DNA of 64,000 bases from SR-FBR-E99 sp963732365 (GCA_963732365.1 CAVSZC010000003.1:1-64000), one strand, 5' to 3'. Positions 1 to 6,808 are shown, counted from the stretch's first letter. A program made the numbers and translations. Notes: generated by a model from the sequence alone, not told the origin.

Positions 1-20
1 TTCGGGTCCCGAACGGGACT
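1..20 (+). tRNA. 3' end of a tRNA cut by the window edge (isotype unknown)
   Basis: Bases 1-7 read TTCGGGT, a T-loop sequence. They are followed by CCCGA as the 3' half of a T-stem and ACGGGAC as the 3' half of an acceptor stem. The rest of the tRNA lies outside the window, so pairing and anticodon cannot be tested. A chance match is possible. Confidence 0.35.
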
Positions 21-167
21 AATTGATTATTTTATTTAAAAAATAGTATAGATGGGGTCAATGACCTTCGAACTTCGTTTAAATTTGAACAAATTACCAA
101 AATATCATCAAAAACCTAGCAAGAAAATTATCATCGAAAATATAATTGCAAATGATTGATTTTCTTG

Positions 168-240
168 TTGTCCCACTAAGGATCGAATCTGAACTTTTCT
201 GATCCAGAATCAGACGTGTTGCCAGTTAGTCCATTTTCAT
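168..240 (-). pseudogene. degenerate tRNA-Gln(CTG) remnant
   Basis: On the minus strand the anticodon arm is perfect: TCTGA and TCAGA pair around the loop TTCTGGA, placing anticodon CTG at plus positions 205-207. The D arm (ACTAACTGGCAACACG) resembles Bacteroidota tRNA-Gln, and the T-loop TTCGATC is present at 181-187. The acceptor stem does not pair, however (5' side AT-rich ATGAAAA against TGGGACA), and the T-stem has mismatches. I read it as a decayed or displaced tRNA gene, possibly an old integration site. A covariance scan could still call it a low-scoring tRNA. Confidence 0.4.
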
Positions 241-341
241 ATGAGAAGATGAAGTTTGAACAATTAGTTTATATAAAATAGTTATTTTGTATAAAATAGT
301 GGAGCATCCTTAATAGTATTTGGGGTATTATATATAAATAT

Positions 342-653
342 ATGGGTATAATCTATAATATACCTGAATTGAAAAAATACAATCTTACTCCTGAATTCTT
401 TCTGAGTAGTAAAGAACGTCAACAACTAATGAAAAACTGTCGGGAACATTCCGAATTGGATTTAAGTATAAGTTTTAAAAATTTTGGAAAAAATTTTCAG
501 ATAGACATTTTGTCCATCAAAATTTCTTTTCCGGAATATTTTTTTGATTCAATTATTGAATGCATTTCAACTCAACCAGGTATTTATTATTGTAAACGGG
601 ACAAGCATTTTTTGCTGGAAGAAATCCTCTCTGTAGCACCTCTGGCCTGGTAG
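342..653 (+). CDS. hypothetical protein, 103 aa (doubtful)
   Basis: This is an open frame of 103 codons in an AT-rich stretch that starts MGIIYNIPEL and ends in LAW. I recognise no family. It is hydrophilic, with no signal peptide or membrane segment. The lysine- and asparagine-rich composition matches the AT-rich DNA rather than a clear codon signature. No strong ribosome binding site or TAnnTTTG promoter precedes it. It may be a small accessory gene or a chance frame next to the tRNA remnants. Confidence 0.2.
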   Translation: MGIIYNIPELKKYNLTPEFFLSSKERQQLMKNCREHSELDLSISFKNFGKNFQIDILSIKISFPEYFFDSIIECISTQPGIYYCKRDKHFLLEEILSVAPLAW

Positions 654-827
654 ACCGGGGGTCCAGCCGGAGAGAGATCCCCGGGATACACCTATTGAGC
701 TGATTATGTGTATATTATACATTAATACAAAAAATTTCCTCCATAATTTGAGGAAACAATTTAGAAGCTGGTCGTTTCGACTTGGATGCATCTTTCATCC
801 ATCATGGCATTATGTGAATCACAGTAG

Positions 828-937
828 CATCTGCCAACCGGCAGATGGCTTTAGCATTTTAAGACAGCGGCGATGACCGCTTGCGGTCAGAAGCGGATGG
901 ACTAAAATGCTATAAATGCTGTTTTCACAGCATTTTT
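828..937. repeat. nested palindrome cluster ending in a terminator-like hairpin
   Basis: Perfect inverted pairs seen in order are CATCTGCC/GGCAGATG (828-835, 840-847), TAGCATTTTA/TAAAATGCTA (852-861, 903-912) enclosing TGACCGC/GCGGTCA (874-880, 883-889), and AAATGCTGT/ACAGCATTT (914-922, 927-935) followed by Ts. The last hairpin looks like an intrinsic terminator, but no gene ends just upstream. It is probably a mobile or REP-like intergenic element. Confidence 0.6.
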
Positions 938-969
938 GCTCAGATTTATATGGTAACCCGTGGAGGAGA

Positions 970-1011
970 GGGTCCGATCAAGCAAAGCGAGATCAATCCC
1001 GTCCGCACCGC
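970..1011. repeat. dispersed intergenic repeat, copy a (degenerate)
   Basis: It begins GGGTCCG and ends ATCCCGTCCGCACCGC. The central palindrome has diverged to GATC...GATC. Other copies lie at 2020-2064, 3656-3692, 6018-6062 and (fragment) 6956-6975. Confidence 0.55.
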
Positions 1012-1101
1012 AAGAAAAACAAAAAGCCATCCGCTGAACCGGAAGGCAACCGAGGCCACAGCCACTATTGGGTTATTACAACTTTGAATCTGATGAGGCC
1101 G

Positions 1102-1153
1102 GGCTCAACGAATCCTGCTGCCGGCGGGGGAGTTAATTCCATGTACCGACCTG
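1102..1153. repeat. cassette-boundary repeat, left copy 1
   Basis: About 52 bases run from GCTCAACGAATCC to TACCGACCTG. They match 3671-3723 with only a few differences by eye. Both copies sit directly downstream of a minus-strand gene (hepT here, the 129-aa gene there), which suggests a shared boundary sequence of two inserted gene units. Confidence 0.6.
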
Positions 1154-1167
1154 CTGGGTGTTGTGCT

Positions 1168-1503
1168 TTATTCAATTAATCTTTCAATCTCAGTCTTTAA
1201 TTTGGGAAGGTGAGCAGTTATTATCCCCCAAATATTTTCATCTGAGACAGAGTCGTACCCGTGAATTATTTGATTTCTCAAGCCAATGATTCTTCTTGCA
1301 TTATCAATCGGAAAGTCAGGATCATCTTTGATAATACGGTTTATTGCTTCTCCAATTATTTCAAGATTTCTCTCAATAGCTCTCTTAAAAAGAAAGTTCT
1401 TTTTATAATCCTCTATGTCTTTGGGACCTGTTTCAAAAAAAAGATTTATTTCATCAATAGCTATTTTAATGTCATATAGACACTTAAGTACCTTTTCGTT
1501 CAT
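1168..1503 (-). CDS. hepT: HepT-like HEPN ribonuclease toxin (DUF86)
   Basis: HEPN-domain toxin of the HepT/MntA type II/VII toxin-antitoxin family, 111 aa, the usual length. The catalytic motif RX4HXY is intact as RNQIIHGY near the C-terminus. In this family the R and H cleave RNA, and the partner nucleotidyltransferase AMPylates the Tyr to silence the toxin. The gene lies downstream of mntA and overlaps it by 20 bases (1484-1503), which implies translational coupling. The protein has no signal peptide and acts in the cytoplasm. A conserved boundary repeat follows the stop, consistent with horizontal movement as a cassette. The family call is secure; activity here is inferred. Confidence 0.9.
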   Translation of the reverse strand: MNEKVLKCLYDIKIAIDEINLFFETGPKDIEDYKKNFLFKRAIERNLEIIGEAINRIIKDDPDFPIDNARRIIGLRNQIIHGYDSVSDENIWGIITAHLPKLKTEIERLIE

Positions 1504-1795
1504 AGACTAGCTTTTTGTCTCTATCAAGAACTCTTCTGAAGATTGGATTTCTGACCGCCTGGTTTTCAACAAGGTCTATTGGTCTTTTCAATAAAACTTC
1601 CAGTTTTTCCTTGAAATCCATATAATTGTCAAAGTATTCCAGAATATCTACTAGACTGAATTCAACAAGAAAATCAATATCACTTTCATCATTAAATCTA
1701 TCTGTCAGCACGGAGCCAAATATATAGAGCTCCCTGACCTTGTGTTGTTTACAAAGTTTGATTATTTGATCTATGTTTCTCTCGATGACATTCAT
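1484..1795 (-). CDS. mntA: MntA-like minimal nucleotidyltransferase antitoxin
   Basis: Small nucleotidyltransferase (103 aa) carrying the exact GSX10DXD signature: GS, ten residues (VLTDRFNDES), then DID at about residues 27-41. In characterised HepT/MntA pairs this enzyme adds AMP units to the HepT tyrosine and neutralises it. It is the first gene of the pair, reads on the minus strand and overlaps hepT. Immediately upstream (about 60-100 bases) lies a repeat also found upstream of the 3724-4113 gene. The region is AT-rich compared with the metabolic genes further right. Confidence 0.9.
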   Translation of the reverse strand: MNVIERNIDQIIKLCKQHKVRELYIFGSVLTDRFNDESDIDFLVEFSLVDILEYFDNYMDFKEKLEVLLKRPIDLVENQAVRNPIFRRVLDRDKKLVYERKGT

Positions 1796-1858
1796 GTAAC
1801 AAAGATAAGAAACTTCATTAATAAGGGATTGGGGTTTGTATTACACCAAACTCGTTCA

Positions 1859-1899
1859 TGTGCGTACCTAAGGTAGACCTATTTGACCAATTACGCTGA
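1859..1899. repeat. cassette-boundary repeat, right copy 1
   Basis: TGTGCGTACC, then TAAGGTAGAC, then TATTTGACCAATTACGCTG. The same blocks in the same order occur at 4127-4184, upstream of another minus-strand gene. The similarity is imperfect, and copy 2 carries an extra 17-18 bases in the middle. Confidence 0.5.
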
Positions 1900-2019
1900 T
1901 ATTACACAACGAAAGTAAATCGTTTATTGCAAGAGACTTTCAAATACTACTCTCCCACCCTATCCGCCGGTTGGAGTAAAGCGAATGACCAGTCAATCAC
2001 GTCATTTCCCTGGATGATA

Positions 2020-2064
2020 GGGTCCGTCGCGACCGAAGCGTCGCGACGATCCCGTCCGCACCGC
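2020..2064. repeat. dispersed intergenic repeat, copy b
   Basis: The best-preserved copy. GGGTCC leads into a perfect 8-bp palindrome, GTCGCGAC (2026-2033) and GTCGCGAC (2040-2047), around CGAAGC, followed by GATCCCGTCCGCACCGC. Confidence 0.65.
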
Positions 2065-2736
2065 TTAAAATAAAATAAATGCCAAGATACTTATAATCTG
2101 TATGTTGGGTTTCTATTCTATCCAGATAGTTGCATTTTCAATCATATTGTTTATTTGAATACCTCAAGTTACGTAGGCCTGAGGTCCTGGAATGGTGAGG
2201 CATCCCCCTTCTTTTTACTAATTTTCAAAATTTTAACCATTTAAGATGCACGTGTGCAAGCTTGAAAAGGTGCGAACCGCAAACTGTCTGGTGGCGCCTT
2301 CAGGGCTTTGTGTAAATTGCAGACAAATTGGGTGCGGTTGTCGTGTATGTTTGATTCAATTAAGTTTGAATTTATATTGAATTACAAATGAAAATATCTA
2401 AAGTATATGATAATTAATACTAAATTTGATTAAAGGCAGTGAACGATTTATATAGAGATATACAATCGATTTGACCAGGCAGATGACAAAGTACTTTTGC
2501 TTACGCATGGTATAGTGCATTTGGGTTTCAGCAGCTTTCTAAGGTTTGCGGCTCGTAAAAAACAATCGGTGTAAACTGAATGAAAATTGCTACATAATCC
2601 CTCACGGTACCATACCATCAAACATAATGGGCAAGTTTAAAAACACAATAATGGTCATAAAGGGCTGACTACCCAAGTAACACAAAAAATATAAAAAAGT
2701 GGATGCCAGCTACCACTAAAAAAAACGGGGCGAATC

Positions 2737-2755
2737 CGAAAAGCCTAACGAGTAG
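2737..2755 (+). promoter_or_regulatory. conserved leader element before a PorT-like gene, copy 1
   Basis: CGAAAAGCCTAACGAGTAG ends 24 bases before the ATG. Near-identical elements lie 20 and 22 bases before the other two PorT-like genes (6809-6827 and 24321-24339, minus strand). It is probably part of the 5' untranslated leader. Confidence 0.5.
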
Positions 2756-2779
2756 GAGAAAACTAATTCAGAATTGACT

Positions 2780-3466
2780 ATGAAAAATCTCTCTAAACTA
2801 ATTGTTGTAGTTATCGCTTTTACAATGACTACTAATCTGGGTGCTCAAAATTTTGCAGTAAAGGCTGGTTTGAATTTTTCAAACATGGTGCTGGAAGAAG
2901 ATGGTGAATCCTACTATGATGATATCAAAATGAGAACTGGTTTTCATGTAGGCGGTACTGTGGAATTTTCTATAAATGAAATGTTTTCGTTTGAAACCGG
3001 TTTGTTATTATCAACAAAGGGATTCAAGATTAGTGATGAAGAAAACTGGGATGGCGAAACCGTCACCTATGAGGAAAAATTGAACCTTCTGTACATTGAT
3101 ATTCCCTTGACACCCAAAGTTTCGTTTGATGCAGGAAGCGCAAAGATCTATGCTGTATTTGGTCCATATATGGGAATAGGTTTAACCGGAAAATGGAAAT
3201 GGGAAGCAGAATACAATGGCGAAACTGAATCGGATGAAGAAGATGTTGAATGGGGATCTGATGATGAGAACGACCATTTCAAAAGACTTGATTTTGGATT
3301 AACTATGGGAGCAGGGGTAGAAATATCCTCATTTCAGATTGGTTTAACCTACGGTTTGGGCTTAGCAAATATTTCCTCCTATACTGAAGATGAAACTAAA
3401 GCTAAAAACCGGGTTTTAGGAATACAGGTCGGTTATAAATTCGGCGGAAAACAGAAAGTCGAGTAG
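2780..3466 (+). CDS. PorT-like outer-membrane beta-barrel protein
   Basis: About 228 aa. The N-terminus MKNLSKLIVVVIAFTMT... ending in GAQ is a clear signal peptide. The rest has the PorT/outer-membrane beta-barrel style: KAGLNFSNM near the start, alternating glycine and aromatic strands, an acidic loop (ESDEEDVEWGSDDEND), and a last strand VLGIQVGYKFGG. I chose the ATG at 2780; a TTG two codons earlier is less likely. An AGGAG lies about 20 bases upstream inside a conserved leader. Two paralogues are encoded at 6156-6788 and 23675-24298. It is predicted to sit in the outer membrane. PorT itself serves T9SS, but most relatives have no known role. Confidence 0.85.
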   Translation: MKNLSKLIVVVIAFTMTTNLGAQNFAVKAGLNFSNMVLEEDGESYYDDIKMRTGFHVGGTVEFSINEMFSFETGLLLSTKGFKISDEENWDGETVTYEEKLNLLYIDIPLTPKVSFDAGSAKIYAVFGPYMGIGLTGKWKWEAEYNGETESDEEDVEWGSDDENDHFKRLDFGLTMGAGVEISSFQIGLTYGLGLANISSYTEDETKAKNRVLGIQVGYKFGGKQKVE

Positions 3467-3477
3467 GTACTGGGGAG

Positions 3478-3606
3478 TTACACCCCCTTTACCTCTCGCA
3501 GAACCCTTCCTGGAACTCTTGATTCATACGGCCTTTCATAATCAACATAAGGCGTGAATCCATATTTCCAATAAGGAAAGATGTATTGATAGTCTTCGAA
3601 ATCTGC
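3478..3606 (-). pseudogene. C-terminal gene remnant, 42 codons
   Basis: The minus strand reads ADFEDYQYIFPYWKYGFT through to RVPGRVLREVKGV then TAA, with a stop codon just upstream and no start codon. The dense aromatic and charged pattern looks like real protein sequence, not a chance frame. I cannot name the family. It probably survives from a deleted or inserted gene at the edge of the repeat-bounded unit. Confidence 0.3.
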
Positions 3607-3655
3607 CTAAACTAAACTTTAGCATTGTAGAGAGTTATATGCTGCCCAAAGGAAA

Positions 3656-3692
3656 GGGTCCGTCCCGACTGAGCTCAACGAATCCCGCCGCC
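3656..3692. repeat. dispersed intergenic repeat, copy c, joined to boundary repeat
   Basis: It starts GGGTCCGTCCCGAC and runs into the boundary repeat at 3671. The palindrome is incomplete here, so this is a hybrid or shortened copy. Confidence 0.45.
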
Positions 3693-3723
3693 GGCTGGGG
3701 AGTTAATTGCATATACCGACCTG
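3671..3723. repeat. cassette-boundary repeat, left copy 2
   Basis: It matches 1102-1153 from GCTCAACGAATCC to TACCGACCTG. It then continues into GTTACGCACA (3723-3732), which is a perfect 10-bp inverted match to TGTGCGTAAC at 4127-4136 on the far side of the gene. Confidence 0.6.
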
Positions 3724-4113
3724 TTACGCACAGGCATTCTTTAGGTTGTTAATGAGATGTAATCCTTTATCCAGGAGCAGATCGATTTCCTCCATCGGGT
3801 AGACCCAGTAATTCGTTTCAATCCCAACAACACTTTTATCTTTTAGTGATTCAACTATTTGGATATAGTCCTTTTCAAATATTATTTTCAAAGGAGAGAT
3901 TTTATCATTAAGCGAAAGAAACTCCTTTATATCATTATGTTTGAATAGGATTGCCGGGTTGTTGGTGGATTTTGAGGTGATTGTGAGATTGCTGTCAATA
4001 TAACCAATACCAGTTTTCTTTTTGTTTGTTCTGAAAAAAAGATCGACCCAATCTTTTTTATAAACTTTACAATCATTAAATCTGCCTCCGTCAAAGGCAG
4101 TTATCTCTTTCAT
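3724..4113 (-). CDS. hypothetical protein, 129 aa, in a repeat-bounded unit
   Basis: An intact frame of 129 codons, starting MKEITAFDGGRFN. I recognise no family. It is soluble-looking, with mixed alpha/beta character, several lysine/aspartate-rich segments and no signal peptide or membrane segment. The stop codon lies inside the inverted repeat GTTACGCACA, whose partner TGTGCGTAAC sits just before the start, so gene and repeats form a unit of about 414 bases. The layout matches the hepT/mntA unit, with the same repeats on the same sides. That suggests a captured gene cassette. The real-gene call rests on the clean frame and context. Confidence 0.55.
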   Translation of the reverse strand: MKEITAFDGGRFNDCKVYKKDWVDLFFRTNKKKTGIGYIDSNLTITSKSTNNPAILFKHNDIKEFLSLNDKISPLKIIFEKDYIQIVESLKDKSVVGIETNYWVYPMEEIDLLLDKGLHLINNLKNACA

Positions 4114-4316
4114 TGGTACTTATGCTTGTGCGTAACTCGTTTATACGCGTTCTCAAGGTAGCCATATTTTGGCCATTTACGGCGTTGACTCATGGATTAT
4201 AAAGAATTCGATGAGATAATGCCCGGAAGATTGTGGCGTGAAGTTGATAATAGAGAGGAACTTCCGGAATGTGATTTCTGAAAAATATTTTTTAAAACTA
4301 TATTCATATTTATTTT
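4114..4316. other. intergenic stretch with right boundary repeat and a tiny frame
   Basis: The boundary repeat (4127-4184) comes first. A 29-codon plus-strand frame at 4192-4281 (MDYKEFDEIMPGRLW...) follows directly. It could be a truncated gene start or chance; I would not call it a gene. Confidence 0.45.
4127..4184. repeat. cassette-boundary repeat, right copy 2
   Basis: TGTGCGTAAC, TCAAGGTAGCC, then TTTTGGCCATTTACGGCG. These match the blocks at 1859-1899, and the first ten bases are the inverted partner of 3723-3732. Confidence 0.5.
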
Positions 4317-4457
4317 TATACCAGATCAGATATAATTTAGTCGAATATGTACATTATTATACCCCATCGGGTATATTTCATGTTTAAATGATCAATTTTA
4401 TACCTGAAATGGTATAAATTGCATAAAAACGACTATATTTATACCCGATAAGGTATA
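4317..4457 (+). promoter_or_regulatory. four tandem HipB operators at exact 41-bp spacing
   Basis: Three clear 18-bp palindromes of the form TATACC-N6-GGTATA lie at 4358-4375 (TATACCCCATCGGGTATA), 4399-4416 (TATACCTGAAATGGTATA) and 4440-4457 (TATACCCGATAAGGTATA). A weaker fourth, TATACCAGATCAGATATA, lies at 4317-4334. Starts are 41, 41 and 41 bases apart, about four helical turns, so all sites face the same side of the DNA. The known E. coli HipB operator is TATCC-N8-GGATA, also 18 bp. The last site ends 18 bases before the hipB start, so bound HipB would cover the promoter. This suggests cooperative autorepression. Confidence 0.85.
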
Positions 4458-4475
4458 TTAATCAAAGAAACAGCA

Positions 4476-4691
4476 ATGTTATTATCTGACTTCTTAAAAG
4501 ATAAGCGGAAAAAACTAAAGCTTACGCAACAGCAACTTGCTGAAAAAGCAGGTGTAGGACTACGCTTTGTCCGTGATATGGAACAAGGAAAAACTACACT
4601 GAGGATGGACAAGGTAAACCAGGTATTAAAACTGTTTGGCCAGGAACTGGGACCCCAACCATTAAATCGTGAAAAACTTGTAAATGAATGA
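4476..4691 (+). CDS. hipB: HipB-like antitoxin/repressor (XRE helix-turn-helix)
   Basis: 71-aa Cro/CI-type DNA-binding protein. The helix-turn-helix covers about residues 14-40 (LKLTQQQLAEKAGVGLRFVR...), followed by VNQVLKLFGQEL, the typical HipB core. It is the first gene of hipB-hipS-hipT. Four matching palindromic operators lie upstream, so it very likely represses its own operon. Its stop overlaps the next start in ATGA (4688-4691). In the family, HipB binds operator DNA and the kinase partner in one complex. Confidence 0.9.
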   Translation: MLLSDFLKDKRKKLKLTQQQLAEKAGVGLRFVRDMEQGKTTLRMDKVNQVLKLFGQELGPQPLNREKLVNE

Positions 4692-5008
4692 GAAAAGCAA
4701 AAGTCTACATGCACAATGAACTGGCTGGTTTTCTAACGGAATCAGAAGAAGGTTATTCATTTGTATATGATACGAAATATTTGACCGGATCTTTGGCCAG
4801 GCCAGTAAGTCTCACCCTGCCTTTTCAGGGCAAGCCGCATATAAGCAGGACAATGTTTCCTTTTTTTGATGGCTTGATCCCGGAAGGATGGTTACTGGAA
4901 ATTGCAGAGAAGAACTGGAAATTAAATGCCCGTGACCGTATGGGCTTGCTGCTTGCCTGTTGCAGGAATTGTATTGGTGCTGTCAGTATCGAAGAAGATA
5001 ACTCATAA
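4688..5008 (+). CDS. hipS: HipS-like protein (HipA N-terminal subdomain encoded alone)
   Basis: 106 aa matching the N-terminal 'couple_hipA' region of HipA: KAKVYMHNELAGFL at the start, then FPFFDGLIPEGWLLE and RMGLLLACCRNCIGAVS. In full-length HipA this region is fused to the kinase. Here it stands alone, as in the three-gene HipBST systems where HipS inhibits the HipT kinase. It overlaps hipB by 4 bases and ends 9 bases before the likely hipT ATG. I infer that it is the antitoxin of the set; the sequence alone cannot show which protein neutralises. Confidence 0.85.
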   Translation: MRKAKVYMHNELAGFLTESEEGYSFVYDTKYLTGSLARPVSLTLPFQGKPHISRTMFPFFDGLIPEGWLLEIAEKNWKLNARDRMGLLLACCRNCIGAVSIEEDNS

Positions 5009-5017
5009 TTGCAGGAT

Positions 5018-5965
5018 ATGAGAAGATGTTTATATTGTTATGAACCGCTGGGCAAAGAGAAATCGGAATTTCATTCTGCTTGCTCCAGAAAAATATTCGG
5101 GACACCCAATCCACCTGAACTTCCATATTCAGAAGATCAAATGTTAGAGCTTGCTGAAAAGGTGGTTAAATCTCAGACTACTGTAACAGGTGTTCAGCCA
5201 AAATTATCATTGCATCTTGAGAAACTGGCAAAGAAAGACGAACCTCAACGATTTACAATAGTGGGACTCTGGGGCGGGTACATTTTAAAACCACCAACAC
5301 GGCAATATAAATTCCTTCCTGAACTCGAGGACCTTACTATGCATCTTGCTGAAATCTCAGGAATAGATGTAGTACCACATTCACTTATCAGGCTGAAATC
5401 AGGTAAACTTTCATACATAACCAGACGGATTGACAGGATACGTAATACTAAGATCCACATGGAAGATATGTGTCAACTGACTGAAAGACTTACCGAACAA
5501 AAATATAATGGATCACACGAACAAATCGGTAAAGCCATTATCAAATACTCTACAAATCCTGGATTGGATATTATTAATTTCTTTGAACAAGTTCTTTTTT
5601 CGTTCCTGACGGGAAATGCAGATATGCATTTGAAGAATTTCTCACTATATGATAAACCGGGACTGGGTTATGTGTTAAGTCCGGCTTATGATATGGTTGC
5701 ATCAAGTCTTGTCGTGGAGGGAGATGAAGAGGACCTGGCTATGAAATTAAATGGTAAAAATAAAAAACTCGAGAAAAACGATTTCCTCGAAGCTATAAAC
5801 AGATTTAATATTAATAATAAGGCCGTTGAAAACATGTTCGCCAAATTCAAAAATTCAGAAGAGCAATGGCATGAATTTATAGATATAAGTTTTCTCCCAG
5901 ATGACATGAAAATTTCATTTCACGACCTTGTAAACGAGCGAATCTCGAGGATATATAATTTCTGA
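5018..5965 (+). CDS. hipT: HipT-like Ser/Thr kinase toxin
   Basis: About 315 aa, HipA C-terminal kinase fold. The glycine motif TGVQPKLS is at residues 57-64, the catalytic loop NADMHLKN has Asp202, and the metal-binding motif PAYDMVAS has Asp225. Well-studied members phosphorylate aminoacyl-tRNA synthetases (GltX or TrpS) and stop growth. The N-terminus carries a Cys4-X2-Cys7, His19, Cys22 set that looks like a small zinc site, seen in many Bacteroidota HipA proteins. I chose the ATG at 5018; the frame also opens with a TTG at 5009. It is the third gene of an operon that ends near the terminator at 6071. Confidence 0.88.
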   Translation: MRRCLYCYEPLGKEKSEFHSACSRKIFGTPNPPELPYSEDQMLELAEKVVKSQTTVTGVQPKLSLHLEKLAKKDEPQRFTIVGLWGGYILKPPTRQYKFLPELEDLTMHLAEISGIDVVPHSLIRLKSGKLSYITRRIDRIRNTKIHMEDMCQLTERLTEQKYNGSHEQIGKAIIKYSTNPGLDIINFFEQVLFSFLTGNADMHLKNFSLYDKPGLGYVLSPAYDMVASSLVVEGDEEDLAMKLNGKNKKLEKNDFLEAINRFNINNKAVENMFAKFKNSEEQWHEFIDISFLPDDMKISFHDLVNERISRIYNF

Positions 5966-6017
5966 CAGAACCAACATACCATGTCGGTACTTTTCGGTCG
6001 CTCCCCTCAGGAGGAAA

Positions 6018-6062
6018 GGGTCCGTCGCGGCCGAAGTGTCGGGACAATCCCTTCCGCACCGC
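6018..6062. repeat. dispersed intergenic repeat, copy d
   Basis: GGGTCCGTCGCGGCCGAAG... to CTTCCGCACCGC, with an imperfect central palindrome (GTCGCGGC against GTGTCGGGAC). It lies directly before the terminator after hipT. Confidence 0.6.
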
Positions 6063-6070
6063 AGAAAAAA

Positions 6071-6099
6071 AAGCCCTTTGCCATCCGGCAAGGGCTTTT
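6071..6099. terminator. intrinsic terminator, bidirectional
   Basis: AAGCCCTTTGCC, loop ATCC, GGCAAGGGCTTTT forms a strong GC-rich hairpin with a T run on one side and an A run on the other. It can end hipBST on the plus strand and the PorT-like gene on the minus strand. Confidence 0.85.
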
Positions 6100-6155
6100 G
6101 TAATTTAATATGAATAAGATGCAAGTCTCTTTGTCTAAACAAGACGGCATTCCGG

Positions 6156-6788
6156 TTATTTTCCCCCGAAGAGATATGCAAGTGAAATGCCAAAAACACC
6201 CATTTTCATTTCAACTTCGTCATAAGCCGACAGGTTCGTCAGTCCAAACTGATACTGCAATGAGATCAGGAATCCGTTAAGATCAAAACCAGCTCCAAGT
6301 CCCACACCAAAGTCAAACGGTTTCATAAATGAGTCGTCATCTGTACCCCATTCAATGTCTTCCTCTTCCTCACCATCACTAATCTTTCCTGAAATGCCGT
6401 AACCAAAATATGGCCCTGCCTTAAGAAACAGTTTGCCCGGGCCTACGTCGAACTTATAGGCAGCGTAAATGGGCAGCTCAATGAAGCCGGGGGAGACTTT
6501 CAACTCATAAACCTCTTCACCAAAGTCCATTTCATAGGATGAGCCTTTCCCTGAAAAGAGCAAAGCCGGTTGAATCGCAAAACTCTCGGAGACAGAGAAC
6601 TCAGCCAATACGCCAATATGAAAGGAGATCAGGATTGAGGGATCATAATGCTCCTCTGAATCTGTAGATTTAAATGTCATCTTTGAGAGATTCAGTCCAG
6701 CCACAGGACCGAATTTAACTTGAGCCTGGATGGTTGAGGCGAGAAAGATGAAGCAGCATCCCATCATGATCATAAGGAATCTTTTCAT
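6156..6788 (-). CDS. PorT-like outer-membrane beta-barrel protein, paralogue 2
   Basis: 210 aa with signal peptide MKRFLMIMMGCCFIFLAS... ending in QAQ. It shares KFGPVAGLNLSKMT, the acidic loop (DGEEEEDIEWGTDDD), KPFDFGVGLGAGFDLNGF and the last strand FGISLAYLFGG with the protein at 23675-24298, so the two are close paralogues. The 2780-3466 protein is a more distant relative. It is monocistronic, with the conserved leader element 20 bases upstream. The cargo or role of this barrel group is unknown; an outer-membrane location is inferred from the signal peptide and strand pattern. Confidence 0.85.
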   Translation of the reverse strand: MKRFLMIMMGCCFIFLASTIQAQVKFGPVAGLNLSKMTFKSTDSEEHYDPSILISFHIGVLAEFSVSESFAIQPALLFSGKGSSYEMDFGEEVYELKVSPGFIELPIYAAYKFDVGPGKLFLKAGPYFGYGISGKISDGEEEEDIEWGTDDDSFMKPFDFGVGLGAGFDLNGFLISLQYQFGLTNLSAYDEVEMKMGVFGISLAYLFGGK

Positions 6789-6808
6789 AGAATTAGGTAT
6801 TAATGAGT

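Larger units (their letters stand above)
654..1167. other. 514-base gene-free stretch with hairpins and repeats
   Basis: No convincing gene was found. The stretch holds a weak hairpin (735-756), the palindrome cluster at 828-937, one degenerate copy of the GGGTCCG...CCGC repeat (970-1011) and the left copy of the cassette-boundary repeat (1102-1153). Reading frames over 881-1179 have no family resemblance and follow the GC-rich repeats. Confidence 0.6.
1796..2779. other. 984-base intergenic stretch
   Basis: I see no gene. It contains the right boundary repeat (1859-1899), one perfect-palindrome copy of the dispersed repeat (2020-2064) and the leader element of the next gene (2737-2755). The remainder, about 2065-2730, is AT-rich and shows nothing I recognise. 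Confidence 0.6.

Noticed and set aside
567..791. 74-codon minus-strand frame after the doubtful 103-aa gene
   Set aside because: Overlaps the other frame, has no recognisable domain and no initiation signal.
881..1179. Two overlapping plus-strand frames of 68 and 87 codons
   Set aside because: They lie over GC-rich palindromes and repeats, have no family resemblance and no ribosome binding site. They are by-products of the repeats.
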